Source: Rhodococcus opacus | GTDB lineage: Bacteria; Actinomycetota; Actinomycetes; Mycobacteriales; Mycobacteriaceae | DNA length: 64,000 nt | Assembly: GCF_012396235.1 (NCBI RefSeq) | Contig: NZ_JAAXPA010000010.1 | Location: 186,001-250,000 of the forward strand | Direction: 5' to 3' | Shown: piece by piece, positions 52,287 through 64,000 of the stretch | Layout: each line of letters begins with the position of its first letter | Numbering within the stretch: the first letter of the stretch is position 1 | The notes under the pieces: model-generated | The model's database searches: none | What the model was told of the DNA's origin: nothing | Seen by the model: the letters and a program-made list of their open reading frames with translations, nothing else | Program-made: the position numbers and the translations under genes

Positions 52287-53351
52287 GTGAACTCTCACGT
52301 GCGGCACGAGAATTCGGCTGCGGATCTCGACGCCGCGATGCAGATCGCCATCGGTGCCGCGGAGTCGGCGCGCGGATTCACCAGCCCCAATCCGGCGGTC
52401 GGCGCGGTGGTCCTCGACTCCGCGGGGCGCATCGCCGGTGTCGGGATGACGCAGCCTCCCGGCGGTCCGCACGCGGAGGTCGTCGCACTGCGGGAGGCGG
52501 GTGACGCCGCCCGCGGCGGCACCGCCGTCGTCACGCTGGAACCGTGCAACCACCACGGCCGGACCGGGCCGTGTTCGCAAGCGCTCCTCGATGCCGGTGT
52601 GATCGCGGTGCACTATGCGGTGGGCGATCCGAACCCCGAGGCCGCGGGCGGCGCGGAAACCCTCGTCTCGGCGGGGGTCGAGGTCACGTCCGGGCTGCGG
52701 GCCCAGGACGTCGAACGCGGGCCGCTCCGGGCCTGGCTGCACCGGCAGCGCACCGGACGGCCACACGTCACCTGGAAGTACGCGGCCACCCTGGACGGGC
52801 GCAGCGCCGCCGCCGACGGCACCAGCCAGTGGATCACCGGACCCGAGGCCAGGGAACGCGTCCACGCCGACCGGGCGAAACTCGACGCGATCGTGGTCGG
52901 CACCGGGACGGTGCTGGCCGACAACCCCCGGCTGACCGCCCGGATGCCCGACGGATCGCTCGCCGCTCACCAGCCGGTGCGCGTCGTCGTCGGACTCGGC
53001 GACATCCCGGCGGACGCGCGGGTCCTCGACGACTCCGCGCCCACCCTGCTGCTGCGCACGCGCGACCTGGACGAGGTCCTCGCCGCACTCGCCGAGTACA
53101 CCGATGTGTTGCTCGAGGGCGGGCCCCGGCTGGCGGGCGCGTTTCTCGCCGCTGGCCGGGTCGACCGCATCCAGGCGTACCTCGCCCCGCTGGTCCTCGG
53201 CGCCGGCACGCCCGCGGTCGCGGAGGCGGGTGTGCACACGATCGACGGCGCGCTGCGGTTCCGTCACGAGTCGGTCGAAACAATCGGCCCCGATTTGTTG
53301 TTGAGTCTGGTTCCAGCAGTGTCCGAAAACCCTGACAGCCCCCAAACGTAG
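52287..53351 (+). CDS. ribD: Bifunctional riboflavin deaminase-reductase
   Basis: The 354-residue product has an N-terminal cytidine-deaminase-like domain (zinc HAEV and PCNHHGRTGPC) and a C-terminal reductase domain (KYAATLDGRSAAADG, VVGTGTVLADNPRLTAR, LLEGGPRLAGAFL). It deaminates the pyrimidine and reduces the ribosyl side chain. GTG 52287 is used; GTG 52299 is an alternative. No FMN riboswitch pattern is seen upstream, as rpe abuts. Confidence 0.94.
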   Translation: MNSHVRHENSAADLDAAMQIAIGAAESARGFTSPNPAVGAVVLDSAGRIAGVGMTQPPGGPHAEVVALREAGDAARGGTAVVTLEPCNHHGRTGPCSQALLDAGVIAVHYAVGDPNPEAAGGAETLVSAGVEVTSGLRAQDVERGPLRAWLHRQRTGRPHVTWKYAATLDGRSAAADGTSQWITGPEARERVHADRAKLDAIVVGTGTVLADNPRLTARMPDGSLAAHQPVRVVVGLGDIPADARVLDDSAPTLLLRTRDLDEVLAALAEYTDVLLEGGPRLAGAFLAAGRVDRIQAYLAPLVLGAGTPAVAEAGVHTIDGALRFRHESVETIGPDLLLSLVPAVSENPDSPQT

Positions 53352-53362
53352 GAGAAGCCACA

Positions 53363-53971
53363 GTGTTCACCGGGATCGTCGAAGAGTTGGGTGAGGTCGT
53401 CGCCAAGGAGGAACTGGCCGACGCCGCACGGTTCACCGTGCGTGGTCCGGTCGTGACTTCCGACGCGTCACACGGTGATTCGATCGCGGTGAACGGGGTG
53501 TGCCTGACCGTCGTCGAGGTGCTGGCCGACGGCTCCTTCACCGCCGACGTCATGCAGGAGACGCTGAACCGGTCGAGCTTGCAGAAGATCGACGTGGGCA
53601 GCCGCGTCAACCTCGAGCGGGCCGCTGCCCTGAACAGCCGCCTCGGCGGCCACCTCGTCCAGGGCCACGTGGACGGCACCGGGCACATCATCAGCCGCAG
53701 CCCGTCCGAGAACTGGGAGGTCGTCCGCATCGCGTTGCCCGACGCCATCTCCCGGTACGTCGTGGAGAAGGGCTCGATCACGGTCGACGGTGTGTCGCTG
53801 ACGGTCTCGGCGCTCGGCGGCGAACGCGGCGAGGAATATTTCGAGATCTCGCTCATCCCGACCACGCTGCAACTGACCACCCTCGGGGCGGCGTCCGTCG
53901 GGACGCCCGTCAACCTCGAGGTCGACGTGATCGCGAAGTATGTGGAGCGGCTGCAAGCGGCCGGCCGCTGA
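53363..53971 (+). CDS. ribE: Riboflavin synthase alpha chain
   Basis: The 202-residue product begins MFTGIVEELGEV and has two lumazine-binding repeats (about 1-97 and 98-195), with NGVCLTVVEV and DGVSLTVSAL in equivalent places. It dismutates two dimethyl-ribityllumazines to riboflavin. It follows ribD by 11 bp with GGAG before the GTG. Confidence 0.95.
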   Translation: MFTGIVEELGEVVAKEELADAARFTVRGPVVTSDASHGDSIAVNGVCLTVVEVLADGSFTADVMQETLNRSSLQKIDVGSRVNLERAAALNSRLGGHLVQGHVDGTGHIISRSPSENWEVVRIALPDAISRYVVEKGSITVDGVSLTVSALGGERGEEYFEISLIPTTLQLTTLGAASVGTPVNLEVDVIAKYVERLQAAGR

Positions 53972-53984
53972 GTCGTACTGTTGA

Positions 53985-55793
<1,809 letters not shown>

Positions 55794-55806
55794 TCCGGAT
55801 CCATTC

Positions 55807-56259
55807 ATGACCACTCCCGAATCCGAGTGGACACTCGTCGCGACGCCACGCAAGTCGCGTCGGTACGCGATCGGTGTGGCGATCCTTCTCGTCGTCGTGC
55901 ATGTGACGTTCGCAATCCTGCTGCGCGGCGATTCGACGGGCGTGTACTTCCGGCTCGCCGACCAGCTGGCGTTCGCGGGCATCGGCTGCCTCCTCGCGGC
56001 AGCGGTCCTGCTGCTGACCCGGCCCAGGTTGCGGGTCGGGCCCCGCGGCATCGCCGTCCGCAACGTCCTCGGGGAGCGCATCGTCGACTGGGACCTGTAC
56101 GAGGGGCTGTCCTTCCCGGACGGCGCGGCGTGGGCCCGGATCGAGCTGCCCGACGACGAATACCTGGCCGTGATGGCCATCCAGTCCAACGATCGCGAAT
56201 ACGCCGTGGACGCTGTCGACCGCTTCCGCGCACTCGCGTCGGAGTACGCACCGTCCTGA
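55807..56259 (+). CDS. PH-like domain membrane protein after ribH
   Basis: The 150-residue product has two transmembrane helices (AIGVAILLVVVHVTFAILL and LAFAGIGCLLAAAVLLLTR) followed by a small beta-rich PH-like domain (LRVGPRGIAVRNVLGERIVD to YAVDAVDRFRAL). A counterpart, Rv1417, follows ribH in mycobacteria. Function is unknown; the fixed position suggests a link to riboflavin synthesis or export. The start is ATG 55807, 13 bp after ribH. Confidence 0.85.
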   Translation: MTTPESEWTLVATPRKSRRYAIGVAILLVVVHVTFAILLRGDSTGVYFRLADQLAFAGIGCLLAAAVLLLTRPRLRVGPRGIAVRNVLGERIVDWDLYEGLSFPDGAAWARIELPDDEYLAVMAIQSNDREYAVDAVDRFRALASEYAPS

Positions 56260-56315
56260 ACCCGGGGTCGCCCCTCCGCGACGTCGCGGATGCGGGGTTG
56301 GTCGGTGGCGCCGAC

Positions 56316-56328
56316 TAACGTGGAGGGG
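56316..56328 (+). promoter_or_regulatory. -10 element with probable leaderless start (uvrC)
   Basis: TAACGT (56316-56321) ends 6 bp before the GTG at 56328. GGAGGGG lies within those bases but is too close to act as a normal ribosome site. A GTCGG-5-CCGAC inverted repeat (56301-56315) precedes it. Confidence 0.45.
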
Positions 56329-58511
56329 TGCCCGATCCTTCGACATATCGCCCCGCGACCGGAACGATTCCGGTCGACCCGGGGGTGTACAAGTTCCGCG
56401 ATCCGTACGGCCGGGTCATCTATGTCGGGAAGGCGAAGAGTCTTCGATCACGGCTGAATTCCTATTTCGCCGACGTCTCGACGCTGCACCCGCGCACCCG
56501 CCAGATGGTGACCACGGCCGGCAGCGTCGAGTGGACCGTCGTGAGCACCGAGGTCGAGGCCCTCCAGCTCGAGTACAACTGGATCAAGGAATTCGATCCC
56601 CGGTTCAACGTCCGCTACCGCGACGACAAGACGTACCCGGTTCTCGCGGTCACCCTGAACGAGGAATACCCCCGGCTGTTCGTCTACCGCGGTCCCCGGC
56701 GCAAGGGTGTCCGCTACTTCGGGCCCTACTCGCACGCGTGGGCCATCCGCGAAACCCTCGACCTGCTGCTGCGGGTGTTCCCTGCCCGCACCTGCTCGGC
56801 CGGGGTGTTCAAGCGTCACAACCAGATCGGCCGGCCCTGCCTGCTCGGCTACATCGACAAGTGTTCCGCGCCGTGCGTCGGACGCGTGTCCGCGGCTGAA
56901 CACCGCAAGATCGTCGAGGACTTCTGCGACTTCCTGTCGGGACGCACCGACAAGCTGGTCCGGCAGCTCGAGGCCCGGATGCAGGAGGCGTCGGAAGAAC
57001 TCGACTTCGAAACGGCGGCGCGGTTGCGCGACGACGTGGGCGCGTTGCGGCGGGCGCTCGAGAAGCAGGCCGTCGTGCTCGGGGACGGCACCGACGCCGA
57101 CGTCGCCGCGTTTGCGACCGACGAGCTCGAGGCCGCGGTGCAGGTGTTCCACGTCCGCGGTGGCCGCGTGCGCGGTCAGCGCGGTTGGGTGGTCGAGAAG
57201 GCGGGTGACGTCATCGACTGGGCCAGCGTCGATTCCGAGGCGGGATCGGACCTGCCGCTGCTCGTCGAGCAGTTTCTCACCCAGTTCTACGGTGAGCAGG
57301 CGGCGCTGTCGGGCGCGACCGACCAGGAGGCCGGCACCAGCGGCGTGCCGCGGGAGGTCCTGGTGCCCGTGCTGCCGCCCGACGCCGAGCAGGTGCAGGA
57401 GTGGCTCAGCGGTCTCCGCGGATCCGCGGTCCGCCTCCGCGTGCCGCAGCGCGGCGACAAAAAGGCTCTCGCCGAGACCGTGCAGCGCAACGCGATGGAG
57501 GCACTGCAACAGCACAAGCTGCGCCGCGCCGGCGACTTCACGTCGCGGTCGGCGGCCCTGCAGGGCATCCAGGAGGCCCTCGACCTGGATTCGGCGCCCC
57601 TGCGCATCGAATGCGTCGACATCAGCCACGTGCAGGGCACCGACGTGGTGGCCTCCCTGGTCGTCTTCGAGGACGGCCTGCCCCGCAAGTCCGACTACCG
57701 GCACTACGCGATCAAGGAGGCCGCGGGTGACGGTCGCTCCGACGACGTCGCCAGCATCGCGGAGGTCACCCGGCGGCGGTTCCTCCGGCACAACCGCGAC
57801 GTCGGGGTGCTGCGCGCCGAAGCGGCCGGGGCGGACGCCGACCAGGTGTCGGGCGGGGACGGCGGCGACCTCGCCCCGGAGGCGGCGATCGATCCGCAGA
57901 CGGGCAGGCCGCGGCGGTTCGCGTACCCACCGAACCTGTTCGTCGTGGACGGCGGAGCCCCGCAGGTGGCCGCGGCCTCGGCGGTGCTCGACGAACTGGG
58001 CATCACCGACGTCGCCGTGATCGGGCTGGCCAAGCGGCTCGAGGAGGTGTGGGTGCCGGGGGAGGAGGACCCGGTCATCCTCCCGCGCACGAGCGAGTCG
58101 CTGTACCTGCTGCAGCGGGTGCGCGACGAGGCGCACCGTTTCGCGATCACGTTCCACCGCAGCAAGCGGTCCCGCCGGATGACGGCGTCCGCGCTCGACT
58201 CGGTCCGCGGGCTCGGCGAGACCCGGCGCAAGGCCCTGGTGACGCATTTCGGATCCGTCGCCCGCCTCAAGCAGGCCTCCGTCGAGGAGATCACCGCGGT
58301 CCCCGGCATCGGAACGGCCACGGCGAAAGCGGTACTCACCGCTCTCGGGGCGGAGGAACCGTCTGCGGACGTCGCGGGAGTGGGGGATGATGAACCAGAT
58401 CGGAACGGGCCGGGCACGGCAGAACAGAACGGCGCGGACATTCCCCGCGAACCGGTAGCACAGCACGGCCCGGCAGCACAGAGCGCATCGCAACGGACAG
58501 GTGTCGAGTGA
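56328..58511 (+). CDS. uvrC: UvrABC excinuclease subunit C
   Basis: The 727-residue product has the N-terminal GIY-YIG nuclease ([20 protein letters not shown]), the UVR domain ([25 protein letters not shown]), the RNase H-like second nuclease ([27 protein letters not shown]) and the HhH tail ([20 protein letters not shown]). It cuts both sides of a lesion. It is about 100 residues longer than E. coli UvrC because of a GAD-rich insert before FVVDGG and a disordered tail. It overlaps rapZ by GTGA. Confidence 0.96.
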   Translation: MPDPSTYRPATGTIPVDPGVYKFRDPYGRVIYVGKAKSLRSRLNSYFADVSTLHPRTRQMVTTAGSVEWTVVSTEVEALQLEYNWIKEFDPRFNVRYRDDKTYPVLAVTLNEEYPRLFVYRGPRRKGVRYFGPYSHAWAIRETLDLLLRVFPARTCSAGVFKRHNQIGRPCLLGYIDKCSAPCVGRVSAAEHRKIVEDFCDFLSGRTDKLVRQLEARMQEASEELDFETAARLRDDVGALRRALEKQAVVLGDGTDADVAAFATDELEAAVQVFHVRGGRVRGQRGWVVEKAGDVIDWASVDSEAGSDLPLLVEQFLTQFYGEQAALSGATDQEAGTSGVPREVLVPVLPPDAEQVQEWLSGLRGSAVRLRVPQRGDKKALAETVQRNAMEALQQHKLRRAGDFTSRSAALQGIQEALDLDSAPLRIECVDISHVQGTDVVASLVVFEDGLPRKSDYRHYAIKEAAGDGRSDDVASIAEVTRRRFLRHNRDVGVLRAEAAGADADQVSGGDGGDLAPEAAIDPQTGRPRRFAYPPNLFVVDGGAPQVAAASAVLDELGITDVAVIGLAKRLEEVWVPGEEDPVILPRTSESLYLLQRVRDEAHRFAITFHRSKRSRRMTASALDSVRGLGETRRKALVTHFGSVARLKQASVEEITAVPGIGTATAKAVLTALGAEEPSADVAGVGDDEPDRNGPGTAEQNGADIPREPVAQHGPAAQSASQRTGVE

Positions 58512-59422
58512 ACGAGCAGCACGCGCAGAGCGACCGTCCACCCACGGTCCGGCCGATGGACTTCCTTCTCGTCACCGGGCTCTCCGGGGCGGGTCTGCAG
58601 ACGGCGGCGAAGGTCCTCGAGGACCTCGGGTGGTACGTCGCGGACAACCTTCCCCCGGAACTGATTTCCCGGATGGTGGATCTGAGCCTGGAATCCGATT
58701 CGCGGCTCGAGCGGCTCGCCGTCGTCATCGACGTGCGCAGCCGGTTGTTCACCGGCGACCTCGGCTGGGTCCTCACCGAACTGGAGAGCAAACCCGTGCA
58801 CACGCGGGTGCTGTACCTCGACGCGTCGGACGAGGTCCTGGTGCGCCGTTTCGAGCAGGTGCGCCGCAGTCACCCGCTGTCGGGGGGAGGCGCCGAGGGC
58901 ACCCTGTCGGAGGGCATCGCCGCCGAGCGCGATCAGCTCGCGAAGGTGAAGGCCGCCGCGGATCTGGTGATCGACACGTCGTCCCTCGCCGCCCACCAGT
59001 TGCGGCAGAAGATCGAGGACGCGTTCGGCGACGCCGAGAACCGGACCATGCAAGTAACAGTCCAGTCGTTCGGTTTCAAGTACGGTCTTCCGATGGACGC
59101 CGATCTCGTCTGCGACGTCCGCTTCCTGCCCAACCCGCACTGGATTCCCGAGTTGCGTCCGCACACCGGGCAGAGTGCGGACGTGCGGGACTACGTGTTG
59201 TCGCAGGACGGTGCCGAGGACTATCTCGCCACATATCACCACCTGCTGGATCTGACGATCGCGGGATATCGTCGGGAGGGGAAGCGCTACATGACCATCG
59301 CGGTGGGATGCACCGGAGGGAAACACCGGAGTGTCGCGATGTCGGAGGCCTTGGCCAGCCGCCTCGGACAGGACTCCGGGCTGAACGTGCGTGTCGTCCA
59401 TCGTGATCTGGGGCGCGAATGA
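58508..59422 (+). CDS. rapZ: RNase adapter protein RapZ family
   Basis: The 304-residue product has the family segments [45 protein letters not shown], and [20 protein letters not shown] in the C-terminal domain. In enterobacteria RapZ controls GlmS sRNAs; in actinobacteria the target is not known, and some members bind nucleotides. The N-terminal nucleotide loop reads [12 protein letters not shown] (about 18-29), so the usual Lys/Arg-Ser of the P-loop is replaced by Leu-Gln. It overlaps uvrC and yvcK. Confidence 0.93.
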   Translation: MNEQHAQSDRPPTVRPMDFLLVTGLSGAGLQTAAKVLEDLGWYVADNLPPELISRMVDLSLESDSRLERLAVVIDVRSRLFTGDLGWVLTELESKPVHTRVLYLDASDEVLVRRFEQVRRSHPLSGGGAEGTLSEGIAAERDQLAKVKAAADLVIDTSSLAAHQLRQKIEDAFGDAENRTMQVTVQSFGFKYGLPMDADLVCDVRFLPNPHWIPELRPHTGQSADVRDYVLSQDGAEDYLATYHHLLDLTIAGYRREGKRYMTIAVGCTGGKHRSVAMSEALASRLGQDSGLNVRVVHRDLGRE

Positions 59423-60444
59423 GGCCGGTGCACCAGCCGCCTGCGATCGTCGCGCTCGGCGGGGGCCACGGGCTGTTCGCCACCCTCAGTGCCGCGCGCC
59501 GGCTCAGCCGTGACGTCACGGCCGTCGTCACCGTCGCGGACGACGGCGGATCCTCGGGACGGCTGCGCGCCGAACTCGGCGTCATCCCGCCGGGGGATCT
59601 GCGGATGGCGCTCGCCGCACTCGCCGCGGACGACCCCGAGGTGCAGGACTGGACGGACACCATCCAGCACCGATTCGGCGGAATCGGCGCCCTCGCCGGC
59701 CACTCGGTGGGCAATCTCATCCTGGCCGGCCTCACCGAAGTGCTCGGCGACCCCGTCGCCGCGCTGGACGAACTCGCGCGGCTGCTGCGGATCAACGGGC
59801 GCGTGCTGCCGATGTCGCCGATCGCCCTGGACATCGAAGCCGACGTGCAGGGTCTCGAGGCGGACCCGCGGGTCAGCCGCTGCATCCGCGGTCAGGTCGC
59901 GGTCGCGACCACCCCCGGCAAGGTGCGCCGCGTGCGGCTGCTGCCGGCGAATCCGCCCGCATGCCCGGACGCGGTCCGGGCTATCGACGTCGCCGACATG
60001 GTCGTCCTCGGCCCGGGGTCGTGGTTCTCCAGCGTCATCCCGCACGTCCTCGTGCCGGAACTCCTCGACACGCTGATCGCCACCGCCGCGCGGAAGGTGC
60101 TGGTGCTCAACCTGGCTCCGGAGCCGGGCGAGACGGCAGGATTCTCCACCGAGCGTCATCTGCACGTACTGTCCCAACACGCACCCGAACTCACCGTCGA
60201 CTTCGTCGTTGTCGATTCGGGTTCGGTGCCACCGGGGCGCGAGCGCGAGCACCTCGCCCGCGCCGCCGGACAGTTCCAGGCACGCGTCGTGTACGCCGAC
60301 GTGTCGGAGCACGGCACCCACACGCACCATGCAGGAAAACTTGCGTCCGTTCTCGAACAGCTCTGGAGCGACCCCGATGCGGGGTCTCGGGGGAGCGAAG
60401 TGGCCGGGACACCAGAGGAAAGGGAGAGCGCTTCGTGGCAATGA
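59419..60444 (+). CDS. yvcK: Gluconeogenesis factor family protein (YvcK/CuvA)
   Basis: The 341-residue product has the UDP-sugar-binding [18 protein letters not shown] and [14 protein letters not shown], then [23 protein letters not shown] and a C-terminal [18 protein letters not shown]. YvcK/CuvA is needed for growth on gluconeogenic carbon and for cell shape in several bacteria. It overlaps rapZ by ATGA and whiA by about 10 bp, an order conserved in Gram-positives. Confidence 0.94.
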   Translation: MRPVHQPPAIVALGGGHGLFATLSAARRLSRDVTAVVTVADDGGSSGRLRAELGVIPPGDLRMALAALAADDPEVQDWTDTIQHRFGGIGALAGHSVGNLILAGLTEVLGDPVAALDELARLLRINGRVLPMSPIALDIEADVQGLEADPRVSRCIRGQVAVATTPGKVRRVRLLPANPPACPDAVRAIDVADMVVLGPGSWFSSVIPHVLVPELLDTLIATAARKVLVLNLAPEPGETAGFSTERHLHVLSQHAPELTVDFVVVDSGSVPPGREREHLARAAGQFQARVVYADVSEHGTHTHHAGKLASVLEQLWSDPDAGSRGSEVAGTPEERESASWQ

Positions 60445-61418
60445 CAGCAGAGGTCAAAGACGAACTCAGTCGTCTCGTCGTCACTCATGTGAGTTGCCGG
60501 AAGGCCGAGGTCTCGTCGCTGCTGCGGTTCGCCGGGGGATTGCACATCGTCGGTGGCCGGGTCGTGGTCGAGGCAGAAGTGGATCTGGGGTCCACGGCCC
60601 GCCGGTTGCGCCGCGAGATCTTCGACCTGTTCACGTACAGCGCCGACGTCCACGTTCTCAGCGCGGGCGGGCTGCGCAAGTCGTCCCGCTACATCGTGCG
60701 GGTCGCGAAGGAGGGCGAGGCACTCGCCCGCCAGACCGGTCTCCTGGACCTGCGGGGGCGCCCGGTGCGCGGGCTTCCCGCGCAGGTCGTCGGTGGCAGC
60801 GTTGCCGACGCGGAAGCCGCGTGGCGCGGCGCGTTCCTGGCGCACGGTTCGCTGACCGAGCCGGGTCGGTCGTCGGCGCTCGAGGTCAGCTGCCCCGGCC
60901 CGGAGGCGGCGCTCGCGCTCGTCGGGGCGGCGCGCCGGCTGGGCATCTCGGCGAAGGCCCGCGAGGTCCGTGGCACCGACCGGGTGGTGATCCGCGACGG
61001 CGAGGCCATCGGCGCACTGCTCACCCGGATGGGCGCCCAGGACACCCGCCTCGTGTGGGAGGAACGTCGCATGCGCCGGGAGGTCCGTGCCACCGCCAAC
61101 CGGCTCGCCAACTTCGACGACGCCAACCTGCGCCGGTCCGCGCGGGCGGCCGTCGCGGCCGCTGCCCGCGTCGAGCGGGCCCTCGACATCCTGGGTGACG
61201 AGGTTCCCGACCATCTGGCGGCGGCCGGTCACCTCCGGGTGGAGCACCGGCAGGCGTCCCTCGAGGAACTCGGCCAGCTCGCCGATCCGCCGATGACGAA
61301 GGACGCCGTCGCCGGCCGCATCCGGCGGTTGCTGTCGATGGCGGACCGCAAGGCAAAGGAAACCGGCATCCCCGACACCGAGTCGGCCGTCACCGCAGAC
61401 CTTCTCGACGACGCCTGA
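60435..61418 (+). CDS. whiA: WhiA sporulation/division regulator
   Basis: The 327-residue product has the WhiA N-terminal domain ([20 protein letters not shown]), the degenerate LAGLIDADG homing-endonuclease-like core ([30 protein letters not shown]) and a C-terminal helix-turn-helix ([19 protein letters not shown]). WhiA controls division genes with WhiB in sporulating relatives. GTG 60435 matches the AMT-V start of mycobacterial WhiA; ATG 60441 is an alternative. Confidence 0.96.
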   Translation: MAMTAEVKDELSRLVVTHVSCRKAEVSSLLRFAGGLHIVGGRVVVEAEVDLGSTARRLRREIFDLFTYSADVHVLSAGGLRKSSRYIVRVAKEGEALARQTGLLDLRGRPVRGLPAQVVGGSVADAEAAWRGAFLAHGSLTEPGRSSALEVSCPGPEAALALVGAARRLGISAKAREVRGTDRVVIRDGEAIGALLTRMGAQDTRLVWEERRMRREVRATANRLANFDDANLRRSARAAVAAAARVERALDILGDEVPDHLAAAGHLRVEHRQASLEELGQLADPPMTKDAVAGRIRRLLSMADRKAKETGIPDTESAVTADLLDDA

Positions 61419-61452
61419 CCGTCGTCGGCGGTCCCCTCGCACCACCCCCACT

Positions 61453-61509
61453 CCCGGACGAACGGGACGCTCGTTGCGTCAGATCGAACGAGCGTCCCGT
61501 TCGTTCGGG
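61453..61509. terminator. Long terminator between whiA and gap
   Basis: A 23-bp stem (61453-61475 with 61487-61509; 22 Watson-Crick pairs and one G-U) has an 11-nt loop and starts 35 bp after whiA. It isolates the uvrC-whiA unit from gap. Confidence 0.85.
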
Positions 61510-61629
61510 TCGGGGCGGCCCGGAAACGGGTGCCGGAGGTGACTGCGCGCGCGCGTGGCCCGCGCACTAGGGTTAGAGCCACATCGACCGATGAACCCTC
61601 GCGCCGACCACCCGTCGGTGGTGTCGTAG

Positions 61630-62700
<1,071 letters not shown>

Positions 62701-62717
62701 GCGAAGGTCCGGTAACA

Positions 62718-63929
62718 GTGGCAGTTCAGACTCTCGACGACCTGCTGAACGCTGGGGTCGAGGGGCGCGCCGTGCTGGTGCGCTCCGACCTCAACGTTCC
62801 GCTCGACGGTGACCGGATCACCGATCCCGGGCGCATCATCGCTTCCGCGCCGACGCTGAAGGCGTTGGCGGAGGCGGGCGCCAAGGTCATCGTCACCGCC
62901 CATCTGGGTCGCCCCAAGGGTGAGCCCGACCCGCAGTACTCCCTCGCACCGGTCGCGGTGAAGCTCGCCGAGGTGCTGGGACGCAACGTCCAGCTCGCCG
63001 GCGACGTCGTCGGGCAGGACGCTCTGGCACGTGCCGAGGGGCTCACGGACGGCGACGTTCTCCTGCTGGAGAACATCCGCTTCGATCCGCGGGAGACCAG
63101 CAAGGACGAGGCCGAGCGGACGAAGCTCGCCAAGGCCCTGGTCGAGCTCGTCGGCGACGACGGCGCGTTCGTGTCCGACGGGTTCGGTGTCGTGCACCGC
63201 GCGCAGGCGTCGGTGTACGAGGTGGCCAAGCTGCTCCCGCATTACGCGGGCAGGCTCGTCGAAGCCGAGATCAAGGTGCTCGGCAAGCTCACCGAGGAGC
63301 CCGAGCGGCCGTACGCGGTCGTGCTGGGTGGGTCCAAGGTGTCGGACAAGCTCGCGGTGATCGAGGCGCTGGCCCCCAAGGTCGACACCCTCGTCATCGG
63401 TGGCGGCATGTACTACACGTTCCTGGCGGCGCAGGGCGTGTCGGTCGGCAACTCGCTGTGCGAGGAGTCGATGATCGACACGTGCAAGGCGCTGCTCGAG
63501 CAGTACGCCGACGTGATCCACATTCCGCAGGACGTGGTCATCGCCGATTCGTTCTCGGCCGACGCCGAGTCGAAGATCGTTTCCGTGCTCGAGATCCCGG
63601 ACGGCTGGATGGGTCTCGACATCGGACCGCAGTCGGTTCGCCGGTTCGCGGCGATCCTGACCAGCGCGAAGACCGTGTTCTGGAACGGCCCGATGGGTGT
63701 GTTCGAGTTCGCGAAGTTCGCCGCGGGCACCAAGGGTGTCGCCGAGGCGATCATCGAGGCCACCGGGAAGGGCGCGTACAGCGTCGTCGGTGGCGGTGAC
63801 TCCGCCGCGGCGGTGCGCCAGCTCGGTCTGCCCGAGGACGGGTTCTCGCACATCTCCACCGGTGGCGGCGCCTCCCTCGAGTACCTCGAGGGCAAGGAAC
63901 TCCCCGGCATCGCAGTTCTGGAGGCCTGA
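62718..63929 (+). CDS. pgk: Phosphoglycerate kinase
   Basis: The 403-residue product has [45 protein letters not shown], the hinge [16 protein letters not shown], and [11 protein letters not shown] with [12 protein letters not shown]. It transfers phosphate from 1,3-BPG to ADP. GTG 62718 starts AVQTLDDLL, the family start. tpiA begins 3 bp after its stop. Confidence 0.97.
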   Translation: MAVQTLDDLLNAGVEGRAVLVRSDLNVPLDGDRITDPGRIIASAPTLKALAEAGAKVIVTAHLGRPKGEPDPQYSLAPVAVKLAEVLGRNVQLAGDVVGQDALARAEGLTDGDVLLLENIRFDPRETSKDEAERTKLAKALVELVGDDGAFVSDGFGVVHRAQASVYEVAKLLPHYAGRLVEAEIKVLGKLTEEPERPYAVVLGGSKVSDKLAVIEALAPKVDTLVIGGGMYYTFLAAQGVSVGNSLCEESMIDTCKALLEQYADVIHIPQDVVIADSFSADAESKIVSVLEIPDGWMGLDIGPQSVRRFAAILTSAKTVFWNGPMGVFEFAKFAAGTKGVAEAIIEATGKGAYSVVGGGDSAAAVRQLGLPEDGFSHISTGGGASLEYLEGKELPGIAVLEA

Positions 63930-63932
63930 GAC

Positions 63933-64000
63933 ATGGCACGGAAGCCGCTGATCGCCGGCAACTGGAAGATGAATCTGAACCATCTCGAGGCCATCGCGCT
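63933..64000 (+). CDS. tpiA: Triosephosphate isomerase (partial, cut by window end)
   Basis: The 22 visible residues start ARKPLIAGNWKMNLNHLEA, the TIM N-terminus with catalytic Lys in NWKMN. It completes the gap-pgk-tpiA glycolytic cluster. Confidence 0.95.
   Translation, partial: MARKPLIAGNWKMNLNHLEAIA

Overview
The window is a 64 kb stretch of a high-GC actinobacterial chromosome. Gene content and order match the mycobacterial/rhodococcal core, and the protein sequences look most like Rhodococcus (opacus/jostii type). That assignment is by recognition only, since no search was run. Supporting signs are frequent GTG starts, ATGA/GTGA stop-start overlaps, leaderless-looking promoters, and actinobacterial hallmarks: WhiB, mIHF, WhiA, a PriA without helicase motifs, and a mycofactocin-type SDR.

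Layout. (1) 1-6.9 kb, accessory: a WhiB-ANTAR pair on the minus strand, about 1.2 kb of mostly empty or degenerate DNA with a likely pseudogene, a RidA-like protein, a radical SAM protein behind an SOS-box-like palindrome, an F420/FMN split-barrel protein, a small exported protein, a SRPBCC/ArsR pair and a zinc metallopeptidase. (2) 7-16 kb: aspS, then DUF389 membrane protein - ATP-grasp/alpha-E fusion - transglutaminase with overlapping genes, a phosphotransferase and rarA. (3) 16-29 kb: alaS-ruvX-mltG-aroE-prepilin peptidase, aroC-aroK-aroB, a convergent membrane protein, pepQ-efp-nusB. (4) 29-42 kb: the pyrimidine operon pyrR-pyrB-pyrC-(PH-like membrane protein)-carA-carB-pyrF with a PyrR-binding leader, then mihF-gmk-rpoZ-coaBC-metK. 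(5) 42-47.8 kb: priA followed by a variable insert (rifampicin monooxygenase behind a rifamycin-associated element, a PadR regulator with palindromic operators, a secreted lipase-like hydrolase and a gene fragment). (6) 47.8-56.3 kb: fmt-rsmB, a mycofactocin-type SDR with a double KstR-like operator, an MmcQ/YjbR protein, rpe and ribD-ribE-ribBA-ribH with a PH-like protein. (7) 56.3-64 kb: uvrC-rapZ-yvcK-whiA, then gap-pgk-tpiA (tpiA cut by the window end).

Most of the window is housekeeping: translation, pyrimidine, aromatic amino acid and riboflavin synthesis, glycolysis, and DNA repair. The points most worth checking are regulatory or accessory: the RAE at the rifampicin monooxygenase, the PyrR-type leader that can occlude the pyrR Shine-Dalgarno, the SOS-like box before the radical SAM gene, the paired KstR-type motifs before the SDR, the PadR palindromes, the ATP-grasp/alpha-E/transglutaminase operon, a tandem duplication at the aroK-aroB junction, and several promoters placed so that the start codon is the likely first transcribed base.
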